The notes under the pieces: model-generated
What the model saw: only the letters and a program-made list of their open reading frames with translations
Database searches by the model: none
Told to the model about the DNA's origin: nothing
Source of the DNA: Lutraria lutraria
Taxonomy: Eukaryota > Mollusca > Bivalvia > Venerida > Mactridae
Assembly (NCBI GenBank): GCA_964023205.1
Contig: OZ026838.1
Location: 27,431,843 to 27,495,842 of the forward strand
Direction of reading: 5' to 3'
DNA: 64,000 bases
In this document: in pieces, positions 1-11,986 of the stretch
Layout of the letters: each line of letters opens with the position of its first letter
Position numbering within the stretch: position 1 is the stretch's first letter
Position numbers and translations under genes: made by a program

Positions 1-52
1 CACTATTTTGTAATACTAACGCATGGAGTAGATACATCAGAAAAGTACAGTA

Positions 53-97
53 TCAAGGACTTATATATGACATACATGTATGTATATAAGTCCTTGA
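53..97. promoter_or_regulatory. 45 bp near-perfect palindrome upstream of DHAR-like promoter (U1)
   Basis: An inverted repeat with arms starting 'tcaaggacttatata' and ending 'tatataagtccttga', centred on 'acatgt'. The left arm carries three extra bases (tga). It lies about 117 bases upstream of the TATA box. The same sequence recurs in each unit at 11750-11794, 18292-18336 and 24833-24877. It could form a hairpin or bind a dimeric factor; the role is unknown. Confidence 0.6.
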
Positions 98-213
98 CAG
101 TATTTAAGGTCTGCTACTTTAATACGCAGCGAAAAGTTATAAATTTCGGGGTTTTGGAGTATGTATCCAAGGTTTATTTGATTAACATCTTAAATTTTCC
201 AACAAAAATTTCC

Positions 214-250
214 TATATAAGATAGCAGCTACTGTCTGCCTTGATCAGTT
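214..250 (+). promoter_or_regulatory. Core promoter of the U1 DHAR-like copy (TATA box and initiator)
   Basis: TATATAAG at 214-221 and an initiator-like TCAGTT at 245-250, whose A is 33 bases from the first base of the TATA box. The coding start (ATG 290) follows about 43 bases later. Spacing fits a canonical TATA-Inr core promoter. Confidence 0.6.
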
Positions 251-2723
251 TATTTACATAGGACTAAATTCTCGGGCTATTTTTTATAGATGCACCGTTT
301 CATCAAGCTGACGGGCAGCGGTAAGTGATGCGTTTTACAACTTCGTAATTAATTAGACTATCACTTAGTGAATTATATCTATCGTCACATGTTTCTTTTT
401 CGCCCTCTAATTTTCGTTTTTGTCAAGATTGGTTGTGTTAATTAGATAAATTTTTTGTCATTTAATAATTCCCATCACATTAAATTTGATCAGTGTCCAT
501 GTAAACGCTTATCACAATGCTGAAGGGTGATTTTCAGGGGTGTAGCCTACTAGGACAACAACAACACTACTGAGTTTATTTATTATGACAATTATGAGCG
601 TTCTCTTATTTTTATCCACAGTTTAAAAGGACGTGTTTGGTAGCATTAAGACCGTACCAAATAATTCTACTCATACTAGACATCAAAGTCTTCAAATATA
701 AGTGTATTGTTGCTTAATTAGGGCACAGGCTAGAATTTAACTCCAAGACGTGAGGGTTGTCTTGAATGATAACGAAACAAAATACTTTGGTTGTTATTGC
801 CAGTCACTTATCATGGAATGCTCAAACTTATAATTATATATAAGTGAAATAAACCGACGTTTTTCAGAACAGGGGTCGTCTTGATTATATAGTTAATTGT
901 AGCCTGTAAAATAACACCTTAGCTCCCAGTTCCCCTCCGAAACGTGATGTCATTGAAATCATGCAATTTTCCCAAATTTACAACTTACTCCTATAAATTT
1001 CAGTCCCCAAATTCGGATTTCAGGCGAGTATCATAGTTTACCCCTAAAGAGACTCCAATCCGCTATTTTAGCCCCTATTGAGGGCTAGTGCGCCTTCCCC
1101 AAAACATTAAGAAAACCCCTTCAGAGAAATCAGAACTCATAAATGTCTCTCTCTCAGTCTCTTTATTGTTGACTCGAGACTGTATCTATTTACGGTTAAC
1201 TTGATATACATTCCTTTAACTGGGTCAATTGTAACGTTTGCTCGTAGTTTTGAGAATACAAAAAGACGTGAGTTACATAAGTTAGGATACAATATTGCAT
1301 CTTAAAATTCAATTCAGTTAAGAGTTTCAATCAGTCAATATTTCACAGGAGTTCATGAATAAGTATTAACATATCATACATGTAAATATATTTAAGAAAA
1401 AATAAAGCCAGTTACCGTCATGCAATCTATTGCATTGGAATCGTATAGGCATAATGTATGTAATAATTATGCCATTTGGGAAAAAATTGAATTACTTTCT
1501 TTGATAGTTGTAATCGCTTTTCTGAAGCCTATTTAGTATTTACTATAATTTAGATTTCCAATTTTCTAATGAAAAAATATATTTTGTCGTAGTTTTATTC
1601 ATTATCTATTCAATTGCTGTGTATACGAAATTAAGTAATTTAACATGGTGTATACGAATGATTGTACGACCTGCACCGCGTACATTATAAAACATCATTC
1701 ATATTATCCCAATTAGAATACGAGACTTCTTCATATCGGCTTAATATGTTAAACTATTCATATTCGTGAATTAATTTACTTAATATCATCTATCATGTTA
1801 CTTCATATCTAAGTTTTTGATAATCTTTTAAAAAACTTGTAAGTGAATGTGTTTTTGAAACTGTCGTTACTACATTGTGTATTGGTTTTGATCGATAAGA
1901 TTATGTTTACATCTAAAATAACTCGTTTGGTGTTTGAGAAACAACTGTTATTAAGGTATGATTTCTTATTTTATGAATAGTTTTTTGTAACTAGGAAAAT
2001 GTGAGTGCATGTGCAGTAAACGTTGTTATCATCATGTTCTTAAAATGATGATATGTATCAACAAGTTTAATGTATGTTATTACGGCTCGCTTTTTTGCAT
2101 TCATTGATCACGTGTAGGGCCAATTAAAGCAAGAACGTGTGCTTTATGTTATACTGGGTCCTGATTAATGCATAATGAAGCCATGAGATAATTAACATGT
2201 ATTCTGCAAGCACCAATGCAGCAAGTTCAAGCCAGCATACTAATTTCATCTTTCGTATTACCATCTTCTCTAGGCGAGTACATCAGTATTTTCCTCTTTT
2301 TTAGTTTGTTTGCATACATTGAGAAAGATGTCTACTGAAGCTCGTTTTCAGCTATTTGTCAAGGCTGGTAAGGATGGTAAAAGTGTTGGCGATTGTCCAT
2401 TTTCTCAGAGGGTAAACATGTACGCCCACTTGACTTTGAATGAGTCTGATGTGGACATCTCACCCATTAACACATCCGATAAACCGGAATATTTCCTTGA
2501 TCTAAACCCAGAAGGCAAAGTTCCTGTGTTGATTGACAGACAGAATAATAACAAGATAATTCCCGACTCTTCTGAAATCACCCGGTATTTAAAGACGTTC
2601 GCGGCAGTTTATTTTCACTGGTCATAATTTACTTGTACACCGGCTAAAATAGTGATTTTCACGACATCGCAAATTAACTGTGACAAAATAGAACGCTGTA
2701 AACAAAAACAAAACAAAGCTGTC

Positions 2724-5532
2724 ATGCCGAGATTTAAAGGTAAAACAGGTCGATTTACTACGGGAAAGCCGCAAATACGAAGTTTGCTGTCTTCCACACG
2801 ACTGTGTACTTGGCACAACGAGCAAACATCTTCTTTGTCGGATGAAAATCATCATAATGGCAACGTCGAGATTTTGCAGTACCATGAATCAAACATGCAT
2901 GATGTACCAGGGGTATCAGTAGATGTTGAAATTGGTGGGGACACGAACGCTTTGTCTGGTAGACGTATTGTTGAACTGAGACATGTAGCTAAGCAACTTA
3001 AATCTTGTCAGAGGTGTAACCATGAACTTAGTCTATCAGACACCAATAAAGAACCAAGGTACGGATTTGGATTGGTTCTTACTGTATTGTGTAGATACTG
3101 TGGAGAGTTCAATAAGATTGAAACAAATAAACGACATCGTCATGAATCCAGTCAGCGAGGGCCGAAGTCATTTGTTGTGAACACAAAAGCAGCATTGGGT
3201 ATGTTTTAATAATGTATTATTAATAAAACAATCATTATGCCATTTTATGGTACTTGTTGAGTCATTTTTGTTTTACTGAAATGTATGTTTGTATGATATA
3301 ATATGTATTTTTATTGTGTTGTATATTCAAATTGACATAGTACATTCTTATATTATGTGTACAAGATATTTTGTTTGTATCTGTAAGTAGTAATTTCAAC
3401 TGTTTCTCACAAAACGTTTATCTGATAAAATTTTTGATTGTAATTGAGAAAGTCTAGCAATTCTCAAAATGAAAAGTGAAGTCATAACATTATCATGTAT
3501 ACATATAGAAACAGACATCACCATGTGTATATCTTTATGTCCTTCATGAACATGATTAAGCAGTATGTACAGGTACTGTTTTCATTACTTATGAATAGTG
3601 ACTGAGTATATTTGATAAGCTTGTCGTAATGTTTATTGTTGAAAATTATTTCAAAGTGTCATTGAAACATTACACATGTATTCTATAAGCAATTTGTATT
3701 TCATATTAGGTTGGTCAGCATGTTGTTTCAATTGCTAAGTCATCATGTAAAAGAGCATTACACATAGAAGAAGAACTAGTGAAAGAGAAAAACAGGTAAT
3801 TTACTATTTTTCCTTATCAGTAAAATTTACTTGTTCGCTGTATCTAACACAGGGACTTTGAACAATAGTGATTCTAATGAAGACATTAATTAACATTTCA
3901 ATGTATATATAATAATTTGAACAATAATTTTATGACTTCACTTGTTTTTGTGTAATTGGTGATGTTAATTTTTCCAGTTAGTAGATACACACTTGTTCCA
4001 TGTTCAAATGTATATCATTAGATACAACTACAAGAGATGTTATTTGTGTAGGTTAGTCATGATTCCAGGTTTATGCACATTTACATGTATATAATTATTT
4101 GTATTATTCTAGGAGTGATTCCCCTCATCAAGATGATGATGATTTGGACACAGTTGATGTTGCAGTATCACATGACTCAAACTTGGCAATTGACAATTAC
4201 TTGAATCAACAGAATCATACTGGTAATATATAAGTACTTACAAATCACACAATTATCAGAGTTTTGGTTTAAAACTTTAGTATACAGCATGCTGAAATAT
4301 AGATTATGTCAAATGACTTTGTAGTTATCAATAAACATAATTTTGTCATTCTAATGCTTTTTTCAAAGATATTTGATTTATGCGTGACCCTCTTTTCACC
4401 TCACCATTCTTTATTTGTCATAACCAGTACAAAATTACAAGAACAAAAATCTGGAAACTTCCACATAATTATGTGACTCAAATTCAAACTTTTTGTTAAA
4501 TTTTCATGGATGGATATGACATGCTTTGACTGATGTATAACACATACCACCATATTAAAAATCACAGTATGCTAACCACATTTTACTATTGTTTAGAAAT
4601 TGAAAACTATGTCCTTCGATTAGATTAGCAACATACGGTCATCTATAATTTTATACAATATAATGTTTTTATTTTTTAAAACTATTTCAGGGACTGAATT
4701 AGATGAAGTTACTTTTGATGATCACTCTTATACAAAAACAGAAAACACTCATTACGTCTCTGGACAATTTAAGTATGATATGGGTTGGCAAAAAAGAGGA
4801 TCAGGTCGATGTTATGACAGTAAGTCCGGTGTGGGAACAATGATTGGAAACTTCAGTGGTAAAGTGTGCGCATATGGCGTTAGGTGTAAGTGTTGTAGGA
4901 CATGTGAATACTATTCTTCTAAGGGCAAAGTGATTCCTGATCATAGATGCTGTAAAAACTGGGGTGGAAGTTCAAAGGCGATGGAACCAGATGTTGGTGG
5001 AGAGCTTGCTAAAGAAATTGAAAAGGAGAAAATTCAATTAGGTACTATTATTATGGATGATGATTGCACTACAATGTCAAGGCTAAGAAGAGAGCTACCA
5101 CACACAATAGTAAAATGGAGTGATCAAAATCATTCAGTTAAACATTTAGGTAATAATCTTTATGCTCTTCAAAAGGAACACAAAGTGCTGTCTACCATGG
5201 TTATTAAACATATTCAAAAATGTTTCAACTATGCCTTAGCACAAAACAAAGGAAACTGTGAAAAATTCATTGAAGCTCTCAGTCAGATTGTTCCTCACCT
5301 TTTTGGAGAACACAGCCAATGTGGGAGCTGGTGCGGTTTTAGCAAAAATCCTGAGACATACAAACACAGTGGACTTCCCCATGGTAAACCCTTATTTGGT
5401 GAAAAACTCAGGTCAGAATTGGATCAGGTGTTCAGTGTTTATATTCAGAATGCTGCTAAGATAGCTCCAGGTGCCTCAACCAAAGATGTTGAGTCTTTCA
5501 ATAATATGGTAGCCACAAAAGCTCCTAAGTAG
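2724..5532 (+). CDS. Transposase of the TTAA element (multi-exon, probably defective)
   Basis: Exons I can support: 2724-3198, 3710-3795, 4113-4222, 4691-5532. The last three join in phase with GT-AG borders. Exon 1 codes for a zinc-binding N-terminus with CQRC and CRYC pairs plus a GRRIVELRHVAKQL motif typical of this family's start. Exon 4 holds the catalytic core: YDMGWQKRGSG with the first Asp, a Cys-rich cluster, then IIMDDDCTT with the second Asp block and KWSDQNHSVKH. The frame stops soon after ESFNNMVATKAPK, where relatives as I recall them continue further. The link from exon 1 to exon 2 does not join in phase, so an exon may be missing or decayed. It moves the element by cut-and-paste if active; here it looks dead or partly unresolved. 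Confidence 0.75.
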
Positions 5533-6238
5533 TGCGATTCGTGTTTTGTTTCTGTTTCCTTATTTCACGGACAATAGACTTTTGAATATACACTTTTTTC
5601 AGACTAAAAACATGTTTGTTCACGCACAATTGTTTGTAGTAAGCACAATGGAAAAATAATCTGCATATATGTATATGCTGATGGACATGACTTATACTCA
5701 TGACATATATGTTTTGTACACACTTTTAAAAGACATTTAGGTGATACATAGCAGTTATTTAAACACAAATTTGTCTTAGATGATACTTGCATGAAGCTCT
5801 AACAAAATTGTTTGAAAATTTAAATTTCATTTAAAACTCTGGTTGCTATGGCAACTAATAGGAAATACTTTAAAATTTTAGTCTCCTTGTCTGAAATCAC
5901 AGGGCATAGAGCTTATAGGTTTTATGGTATGTAGCATTATCTAGTAGACATATATCAGGTTTGTTCAATATATGTCCATGTGGTCAAAATTGGCTCTGCC
6001 CCGGGGTAACTTGATTTCATATAGGCTCTTATATGAAAAATGTTAACATTTTCTTCTCAAAAACTGCAATGTCTAGAATTACAATAATTAGTTAGAAGCA
6101 TTGTATAGTAGACCTCCACCAAGTTGTTCAAATCCTGTTCGCTGGGTCAATTGATTTTGTAATTAGTTTTTTTCTGGCGAGCGACATCAAGGCCCTCTTG
6201 TTTAGTGTTGATATGTTATTGTACATTTATTAATTTTT

Positions 6239-7046
6239 ATGCCCCTGTATCGATAGATCAGGGACATATTGTTTTTAGCCTCTCTGTTTGTACCAAACTT
6301 TAACCTTGCCTATAAAATCAAAACGCCTGCACCTACATCCATCGAACTTCATATGTAGGTTCCTCATGACAACCTCTACAGGACCTGTGCATTTTCAGGT
6401 CAATGGTCAAGGTCACAGGGTTATTGTGTTTAAAAAAAATTCGACATTTTTTTTAGGATACTTATTCTACATTTTCATGGGATTTTGACGAAACTTTCAC
6501 AGACTTCTTGTTACCAAGAACCCCCACACATATATTCCGGGTATTGTGATTCGATCATTTTTGACGGAATTATGGCTTTGTTTTTTTGTGTGATTGTAAC
6601 AGCGAAATACTCTCGTTTCCTTGTTTTCTCAAGGGATTTTGATAAAACTTTCATGGAACTATTGTTATCGAAATACCCAATGCATGTTGTAAAAGTTTTA
6701 TGATTTGATAATTTTTTACGGAATTATGGCCCTTTGTTTCTTTTGTCCATATGTATTATATAGAGAAATACTCTTTTGCTTGCAACTTCTTCTGTATTTC
6801 TCAAGGGATTTTTACCAAACTTTGATAGAACTATTGTCACCATGTTCACCAGCACATATTGTTAGGGTTTTATGATTCGATCATTTTTAGCAGATTTACG
6901 GCCCTTTGTTTGCCTATACCGAAATTTAACCTTGCCTATTAAATCAAAACGCTACCACCTGCAATCATAGAACTTCATATCTTGGTTCATCATGACAATC
7001 TCTACAGGACCTGTGCATTTTCAAAAAGGGCAACCGGAGGGGGCAT
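6239..7046. mobile_element. Nested short repeat element inside the transposon
   Basis: Begins 'atgcccctgtatc' and ends 'ggagggggcat', giving short inverted ends. It has an internal direct repeat: ~105 bases starting 'aaccttgcctat' at about 6300 recur at about 6924, both ending 'ctacaggacctgtgcattttca'. Between them is a diverged ~115-150 bp tandem motif ('tttgacggaattatggc', 'tttacggaattatggccct') near 6480-6600, 6640-6740 and 6800-6910. No coding capacity. Probably a non-autonomous element that landed in the transposon. Confidence 0.55.
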
Positions 7047-9414
7047 GGTGTTTATAAAACACATCTTGTTATCTTGTTGTTTTTATACTTTCTGCATTAA
7101 CTAATGAAATATTCAACCATATTCTATTTCAGCATTGTACCAGCACTGTTGAATTTATAAAAATGATAATTTACAGACAAACATGAATGTTATTGTTTAT
7201 CACAATTATACTCCCCCTCCCCCCAAAACGATAAGAGGCCTGATTCCAAAACGAATATGGTGACCTATGATTTTTTTTCTAGTTTTCATTGGAGAATATA
7301 TATGACTATCAACTTATGAAGTTTTAACAATTTCTATTATGTAAAAATGTTGAAAAAATAAAAAATGTGTCACAACAAATAGCAAAAATGTGGGTAAAGC
7401 AAACTCGAAATTTAAAAAAAAAAAAAAAAAAAAAAAGTCATCCACTTATTAACTGAAACTGACCTAACATATTGCTACATGCATTATTTCAAACATAAAT
7501 CATGAATAGTTTCTATTTTCAAAACTTCACATAATTTTTTTTATTATAAAATTTGATCTATATGAATTTATGAAAAAAGTGAATTCAGATGCCTTACTTA
7601 CATAAAAATAAAATGAAAACGAACATGGTGACCTATCTTTTTTATTTCATTTTTGAGCATGTAATAGTATGTTCTTCTGATATACAAAGTTTGAAGAAAA
7701 TCTATTATGTGGAAAAAAATCACGAAAACTGTAGCGAACGTCCTTAAACGACCTTTTCCCCAAACCGGAAGTTCAACAAGGATATTCAGGACCCGCAAAC
7801 GATGCTGCTGCCGGTATTTTCCCGAAATTCGCAGCGATGATGAAAAATAAAGATGCTTCAATGAATGACGAAATGAAAGCAAACTTGATTGCCGAGTTAA
7901 AGAAACTGAACGAGTTTTTAGCGGGGAATGATGATAGCAAATACTTGCTTTGTAACAACATGTGCGAGATGGATTGTCAAGTGCTGCCAAAACTTCGTCA
8001 TGTTCAGGTTGCTGGTGCTCATTATAAGAACTTTAACATTCCAGAAGAGCTCACAGAGCTAAAACAATACATACGGAATGGAGAAGCAGATGATGCATTT
8101 AAAAGTACATGCCCGGCAGATGAAGAAATTATTTGGGGATGGAGCAAATTTTTCACGTAACTTGACCATTCTCTTAGGCATAATACATGCAGTTGTACCT
8201 GACTGGGAACAATGGTATATACACATAGGCTTTAGAAGAATGTGTATGTGTATCAACATATATGTCTACATGATGATATATTCGCGCTTTTTGTATTCGT
8301 TAGTAATGCATGCATGTATTAGATGCTTGATGCATACGAATAACTTTGTGAACCGTGAATGGGATGGAATTTCAAATGACAACATAAGAGAAAACATTTT
8401 TTTAATTAAGACTAATAAATACTGATGCAATATCGTATCACATTATTTATATAATACAAATGTAACAAAATAAGTGTAAATATTATAAAAATAAAGTATT
8501 GGTTGCGTTTACGTTTTTATAGAAGTCAAGAAATAGACATCTTGCTTTTAATACTGTACGTAATAAGTTATATATACAATGTAAATACATTTTTATGGAC
8601 ATTTTCTAACAGGTGAATCATTCATTCCAACACCAGCACAGTGTTATATTTACTTCTCATACATTTGAACATTTTTTTTTACTTAAGGCGGAATAATAGA
8701 TACACAAATGACAATATACATAATTATGCATTATTACCACGCTATTGACCACATGTTTAAATTTGTACTGTGAATGTGTGTACTATGTACACAATGTTTT
8801 GAAATAAACAGTATAAATACATACATTTAGATTCATTCAAGAAATGTCCACGAAATATTGAAATAAGTACCAATGTCACGTGGAACAATTCACATGTCCT
8901 TAAATCTTTTTTAGATTGAAACAAACTTAAATGTCTTCTGAACTGAACATTAAATGATTAACATGTACGAAAAGAACAAATGCAAATAAATACAAAATCA
9001 ACAACACAAAACACAAGTAAACAAACAAAAACAATACAGTTATTATAAATAACAGAAAAAAGGAAAATATGAAAATTGTTCAGTAAAGGACTGGACGGCA
9101 AGTTTGAGGTGAGACAAAGTACCCTGGAAGACCAACCAAAATTAGTATTAGCAGATCATTTTATTAGTTAACCAACAAATTGACGGGTTGCTCATTTGGT
9201 AACTACTGAAAGACATCTGAAGAGTATTTCAGGCAATACATTCGTATTATATACATATAAAAATGTAACAATACTTTCTATACCCCTCATCATACGTATA
9301 ATGATTAGAATCTGTCAAATGCATGTTCTCATCAAACAGATTCTTATTTACTATTTCATCACGTGAGGTCTCTAAGCCTCTTGTGTTGTGATACTAGTAA
9401 TGTTCAACACGTAT

Positions 9415-11243
9415 TTAAATAAAATCATCATCATCGTCGTCTGAACTCTGAGGTTCCATGTCTTTATCAGGATCATTAGGGTCAAGCAGGATGCCGTCTT
9501 CCTCAGGTACAAGGTCCAGATCACCTTTTATATCTGGAAATAATAAAATACAAATGTGACAATGGCATTGAAAATAATTTGCTTTAAAGTTGCATAAATC
9601 ATAAGTCTGTTATTGATTGAAACCAATTACTTTTTCACCAATAACGCTATGGTCACTGCTAAGATATGTAATGTGTATGAACATGTGGTTGTAATGTTCA
9701 GTTCATCATCGAGTTTTAAGCAACAATATTAGATTATTTTGTAAGTTGTAGGGCTTATAATTGTTTTTAAAGAATGGTTGAGCATATTAACATAGGCATG
9801 AGTTGGTTTAACTTGTTTTACCAACTCCATCTAATTAAATTTTAATCAGGCCTTATATAGCCTTCCTATGCGAAGGAATTAAGTACAGACACCATAATCA
9901 ACATCATCTATATTTTATATATAGAATCGTTCTAACCAACTGACCAATGAATTCGTTTGAGTGCTTCCGTATTATGGTAGAAACTCTGTAGAATATATTT
10001 CTACAATTTAGCTGTTCATTAAAAAGACCCTGTTCGAACGACTGCTGGGAATATTTTGGAACAGAGGTACAAATTAGAAAGCTTTCAGTGTATGCAGTAT
10101 ATCATAGTCGGATACCCGGCCACATTTGCTGGCTGCACACCACTGCATAGTTGTGATGTATGTAGCTGAGTGGAGTCAGCAATCGTGGATATCCGACGAT
10201 GAGTGTATAATTAATATATTTACCTATTCCTTTGTATATCTCTGGATATTGCGCTTCGTTGACATTCAAATCTTGTTTGAAATTATGTAATCTCCATGTG
10301 ACTATTTCAACCGGTTTACCCATCGTAGCCAGTATAAACTTACTATCAGAACTGTACTGAAGGTTTGTTATCTGTTGAAAGATGTATAACACAATGTATC
10401 TCCAACCGAAATGTCTTTTTTGCATAAATATAGTTGACGCTAGATCATCATTCATGATAATACGACGACACTATTGATAATGATTACGACAATAATGATT
10501 ATGGCGAAATTGATGTTAAGTTTATACTAATTTTTCATGACAATGGGTCTGATCAGTAAAATAAGTTATTCGTGCATTGTTGTATTAAAAGAGGGGGTTT
10601 CCTTGTTGAGATGTTACTATTCTATTACCATTTACGTGACTAGGAGAATACAAAATAATGAGATTATGGGTGACCTGATGACAGATGATACAAATAAAAT
10701 CAAATATATATTTTATATGGACTTGAATGCGATCGCTTTCTAGTATTTATTCATCTGTTGTTTAACGGCCCATTCGACAGCTTTGTTACATATTCCCTAG
10801 CCACTCCATAGAGAGGGGAGATAATTAGGATACAAGAGAACTGCATGGGCATTTATATCCCTACTCTTTTCGAATAGTTCTTCCTTGTTCTCTATCGTGA
10901 CCCGGTGTGAAGCACCAATACTCGCTTCACCGTTTTCCTTGTGATTTTCTATACACAGTACTTAACCTGTAGTACTTAACCTGTAACTACTTGGCTCGGT
11001 AGTTGGGATGGGACACTGAACATGGATCGACATGGATCTGTTGGAAGGATTAATTATTGTACTGCAACTATCTTACTGTTTCATCCATGGTGAAAGATGC
11101 TATGCACGAGAAATCGTCCTTATCCCAGAGGCGTAGGGACATTTCTTCAGTCCAGCTACCAAAGGTAAGTATGTATGGATTAGCTGGTGAATAAACAATC
11201 TCTGTACCAGTACTATGACCAAATAGACGATGAAGCAGTTTTC
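9415..11243 (-). pseudogene. Orphan last three exons of the NACHT/WD gene (U1)
   Basis: Exon-like blocks 11077-11243, 10224-10371 and 9415-9533 match the genuine final three exons in U4 with intact splice sites and phases. They encode the last WD repeat (ending in a SLRLWDKDDF motif), a linker and the acidic tail ending QSSDDDDDDFI. No upstream exons accompany them in this unit. They could be inert duplicated tails, or alternative terminal exons for transcripts running leftward from U4. Confidence 0.85.
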
Positions 11244-11749
11244 CTGCAATGGTATGTAATAAGAGATTTTGATTCGGTTATCTTTTACTATTATTTGATA
11301 TGTTGTTCATGGTGTATATGTACATGTACAACTAAGGTTTTACTCTTTTACCATTACATAATAGTCTGTTAGAACAAATTCACCTTTTGGAATTTTATCT
11401 TTGTGCATAATTATTCATCCATAAGTAACTAATGTCCGTAGGGGTAATCCATTTTTCAAAGATTAAGGAAATAAGAACACCAATCAGTTTAATGAACTCA
11501 TCCTAAAAAGATGCAATATCACAGTTCAATCTAATATGATAAAGAGAAATGTAGGTCACTACGCAATATCAAAAGAAATGAATATTTTTATATTTGTCAA
11601 CAAGTGCTATGTACAACTCAATTTTTTTACAAAATTTGTCGTGAAATGAATTATAATATCCAATGTAACTACTAAAGAAATAATGACATTTTGGCAACAC
11701 TATTTTGTAATACTAACGCATGGAGTAGATACATCAGAAAAGTACAGTA

Positions 11750-11794
11750 TCAAGGACTTATATATGACATACATGTATGTATATAAGTCCTTGA
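11750..11794. promoter_or_regulatory. 45 bp palindrome upstream of DHAR-like promoter (U2)
   Basis: Identical to the U1 copy at 53-97: arms of about 21 bases around 'acatgt', 117 bases ahead of the TATA box at 11911. Confidence 0.6.
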
Positions 11795-11910
11795 CAGTAT
11801 TTAAGGTCTGCTACTTTAATACGCAGCGAAAAGTTATAAATTTCGGGGTTTTGGAGTATGTATCCAAGGTTTATTTGATTAACATCTTAAATTTTCCAAC
11901 AAAAATTTCC

Positions 11911-11947
11911 TATATAAGATAGCAGCTACTGTCTGCCTTGATCAGTT
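11911..11947 (+). promoter_or_regulatory. Core promoter of DHAR-like gene copy 2
   Basis: TATATAAG at 11911-11918 and initiator-like TCAGTT at 11942-11947, with the A at 11944. ATG of exon 1 follows at 11987. Equivalent motifs: 18453/18484 in U3 and 24994/25025 in U4. Confidence 0.6.
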
Positions 11948-11986
11948 TATTTACATAGGACTAAATTCTCGGGCTATTTTTTATAG

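Larger units (their letters stand above)
2593..7743 (+). mobile_element. TTAA-inserting DNA transposon, Kolobok-like with mutator-like transposase
   Basis: Bounded by a 4 bp target duplication TTAA (2589-2592 and 7744-7747). The empty site is seen intact in U2-U4. Terminal inverted repeats of ~17 bp: left end AGACGTTCGCGGCAGTT, right end (complement) GGACGTTCGCTACAGTT, with 14 of 17 matching. It encodes a multi-exon transposase on + whose body matches the metazoan 'mutator-like transposase domain' family as I remember it. A TTAA target is known for piggyBac and Kolobok; the protein is not piggyBac-like, so Kolobok-type is the better guess. The 3' third (5533-7743) is non-coding and holds a nested repeat. 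Confidence 0.85.
290..8160 (+). pseudogene. DHAR-like gene copy 1, disrupted by a TTAA transposon
   Basis: Same gene as the intact copies in U2-U4. Exon 1 is 290-320. Exon 2 begins at 2305 and is interrupted after 2592 by a 5151 bp DNA transposon; the rest of the exon resumes at 7748 and ends at 8160. Read without splicing, the protein keeps the thioredoxin-like N-terminal half, including the CPFS active-site motif, then gains a short transposon-encoded tail (KTFAAVYFHWS) and stops at 2627. The helical GST-C half is cut off but otherwise open. One residue differs from the other copies (Gly for Ser in the 3' part, G7813). The promoter is intact, so a truncated product is possible. I treat it as a broken copy. 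Confidence 0.9.
1..11436. repeat. Tandem unit U1 (5' end cut by window; contains a 5.15 kb transposon)
   Basis: First visible copy of a directly repeated ~6.54 kb unit. Base 1 corresponds to 11698 in U2. The offset is 11697, which equals 6542 plus 5155 (a 5151 bp insertion and its 4 bp target duplication). By arithmetic U1 begins about 260 bases before the window. It holds a disrupted DHAR-like gene on + and orphan terminal exons of the NACHT/WD gene on -. Private differences from U2-U4 include T451, C938, G1203, G2163 and G7813, the last changing Ser to Gly in the protein. The non-coding stretches (321-2304, 8161-9414, 9534-10223, 10372-11076) show nothing else I recognise. Confidence 0.93.

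Noticed and set aside
7414..7435. Poly(A) run as evidence of a retrotransposed copy
   Set aside because: It lies inside the DNA transposon, without flanking duplications or an mRNA-like body next to it.
2593..7743. piggyBac identity for the TTAA element
   Set aside because: Target fits, but the protein has GWQKRGSG and MDDDCTT blocks of the mutator-like family and no piggyBac-type layout that I can see.
10102..10455. 117-codon minus open frame
   Set aside because: Only its middle (10224-10371) is a real exon; the rest is read-through into introns on both sides.
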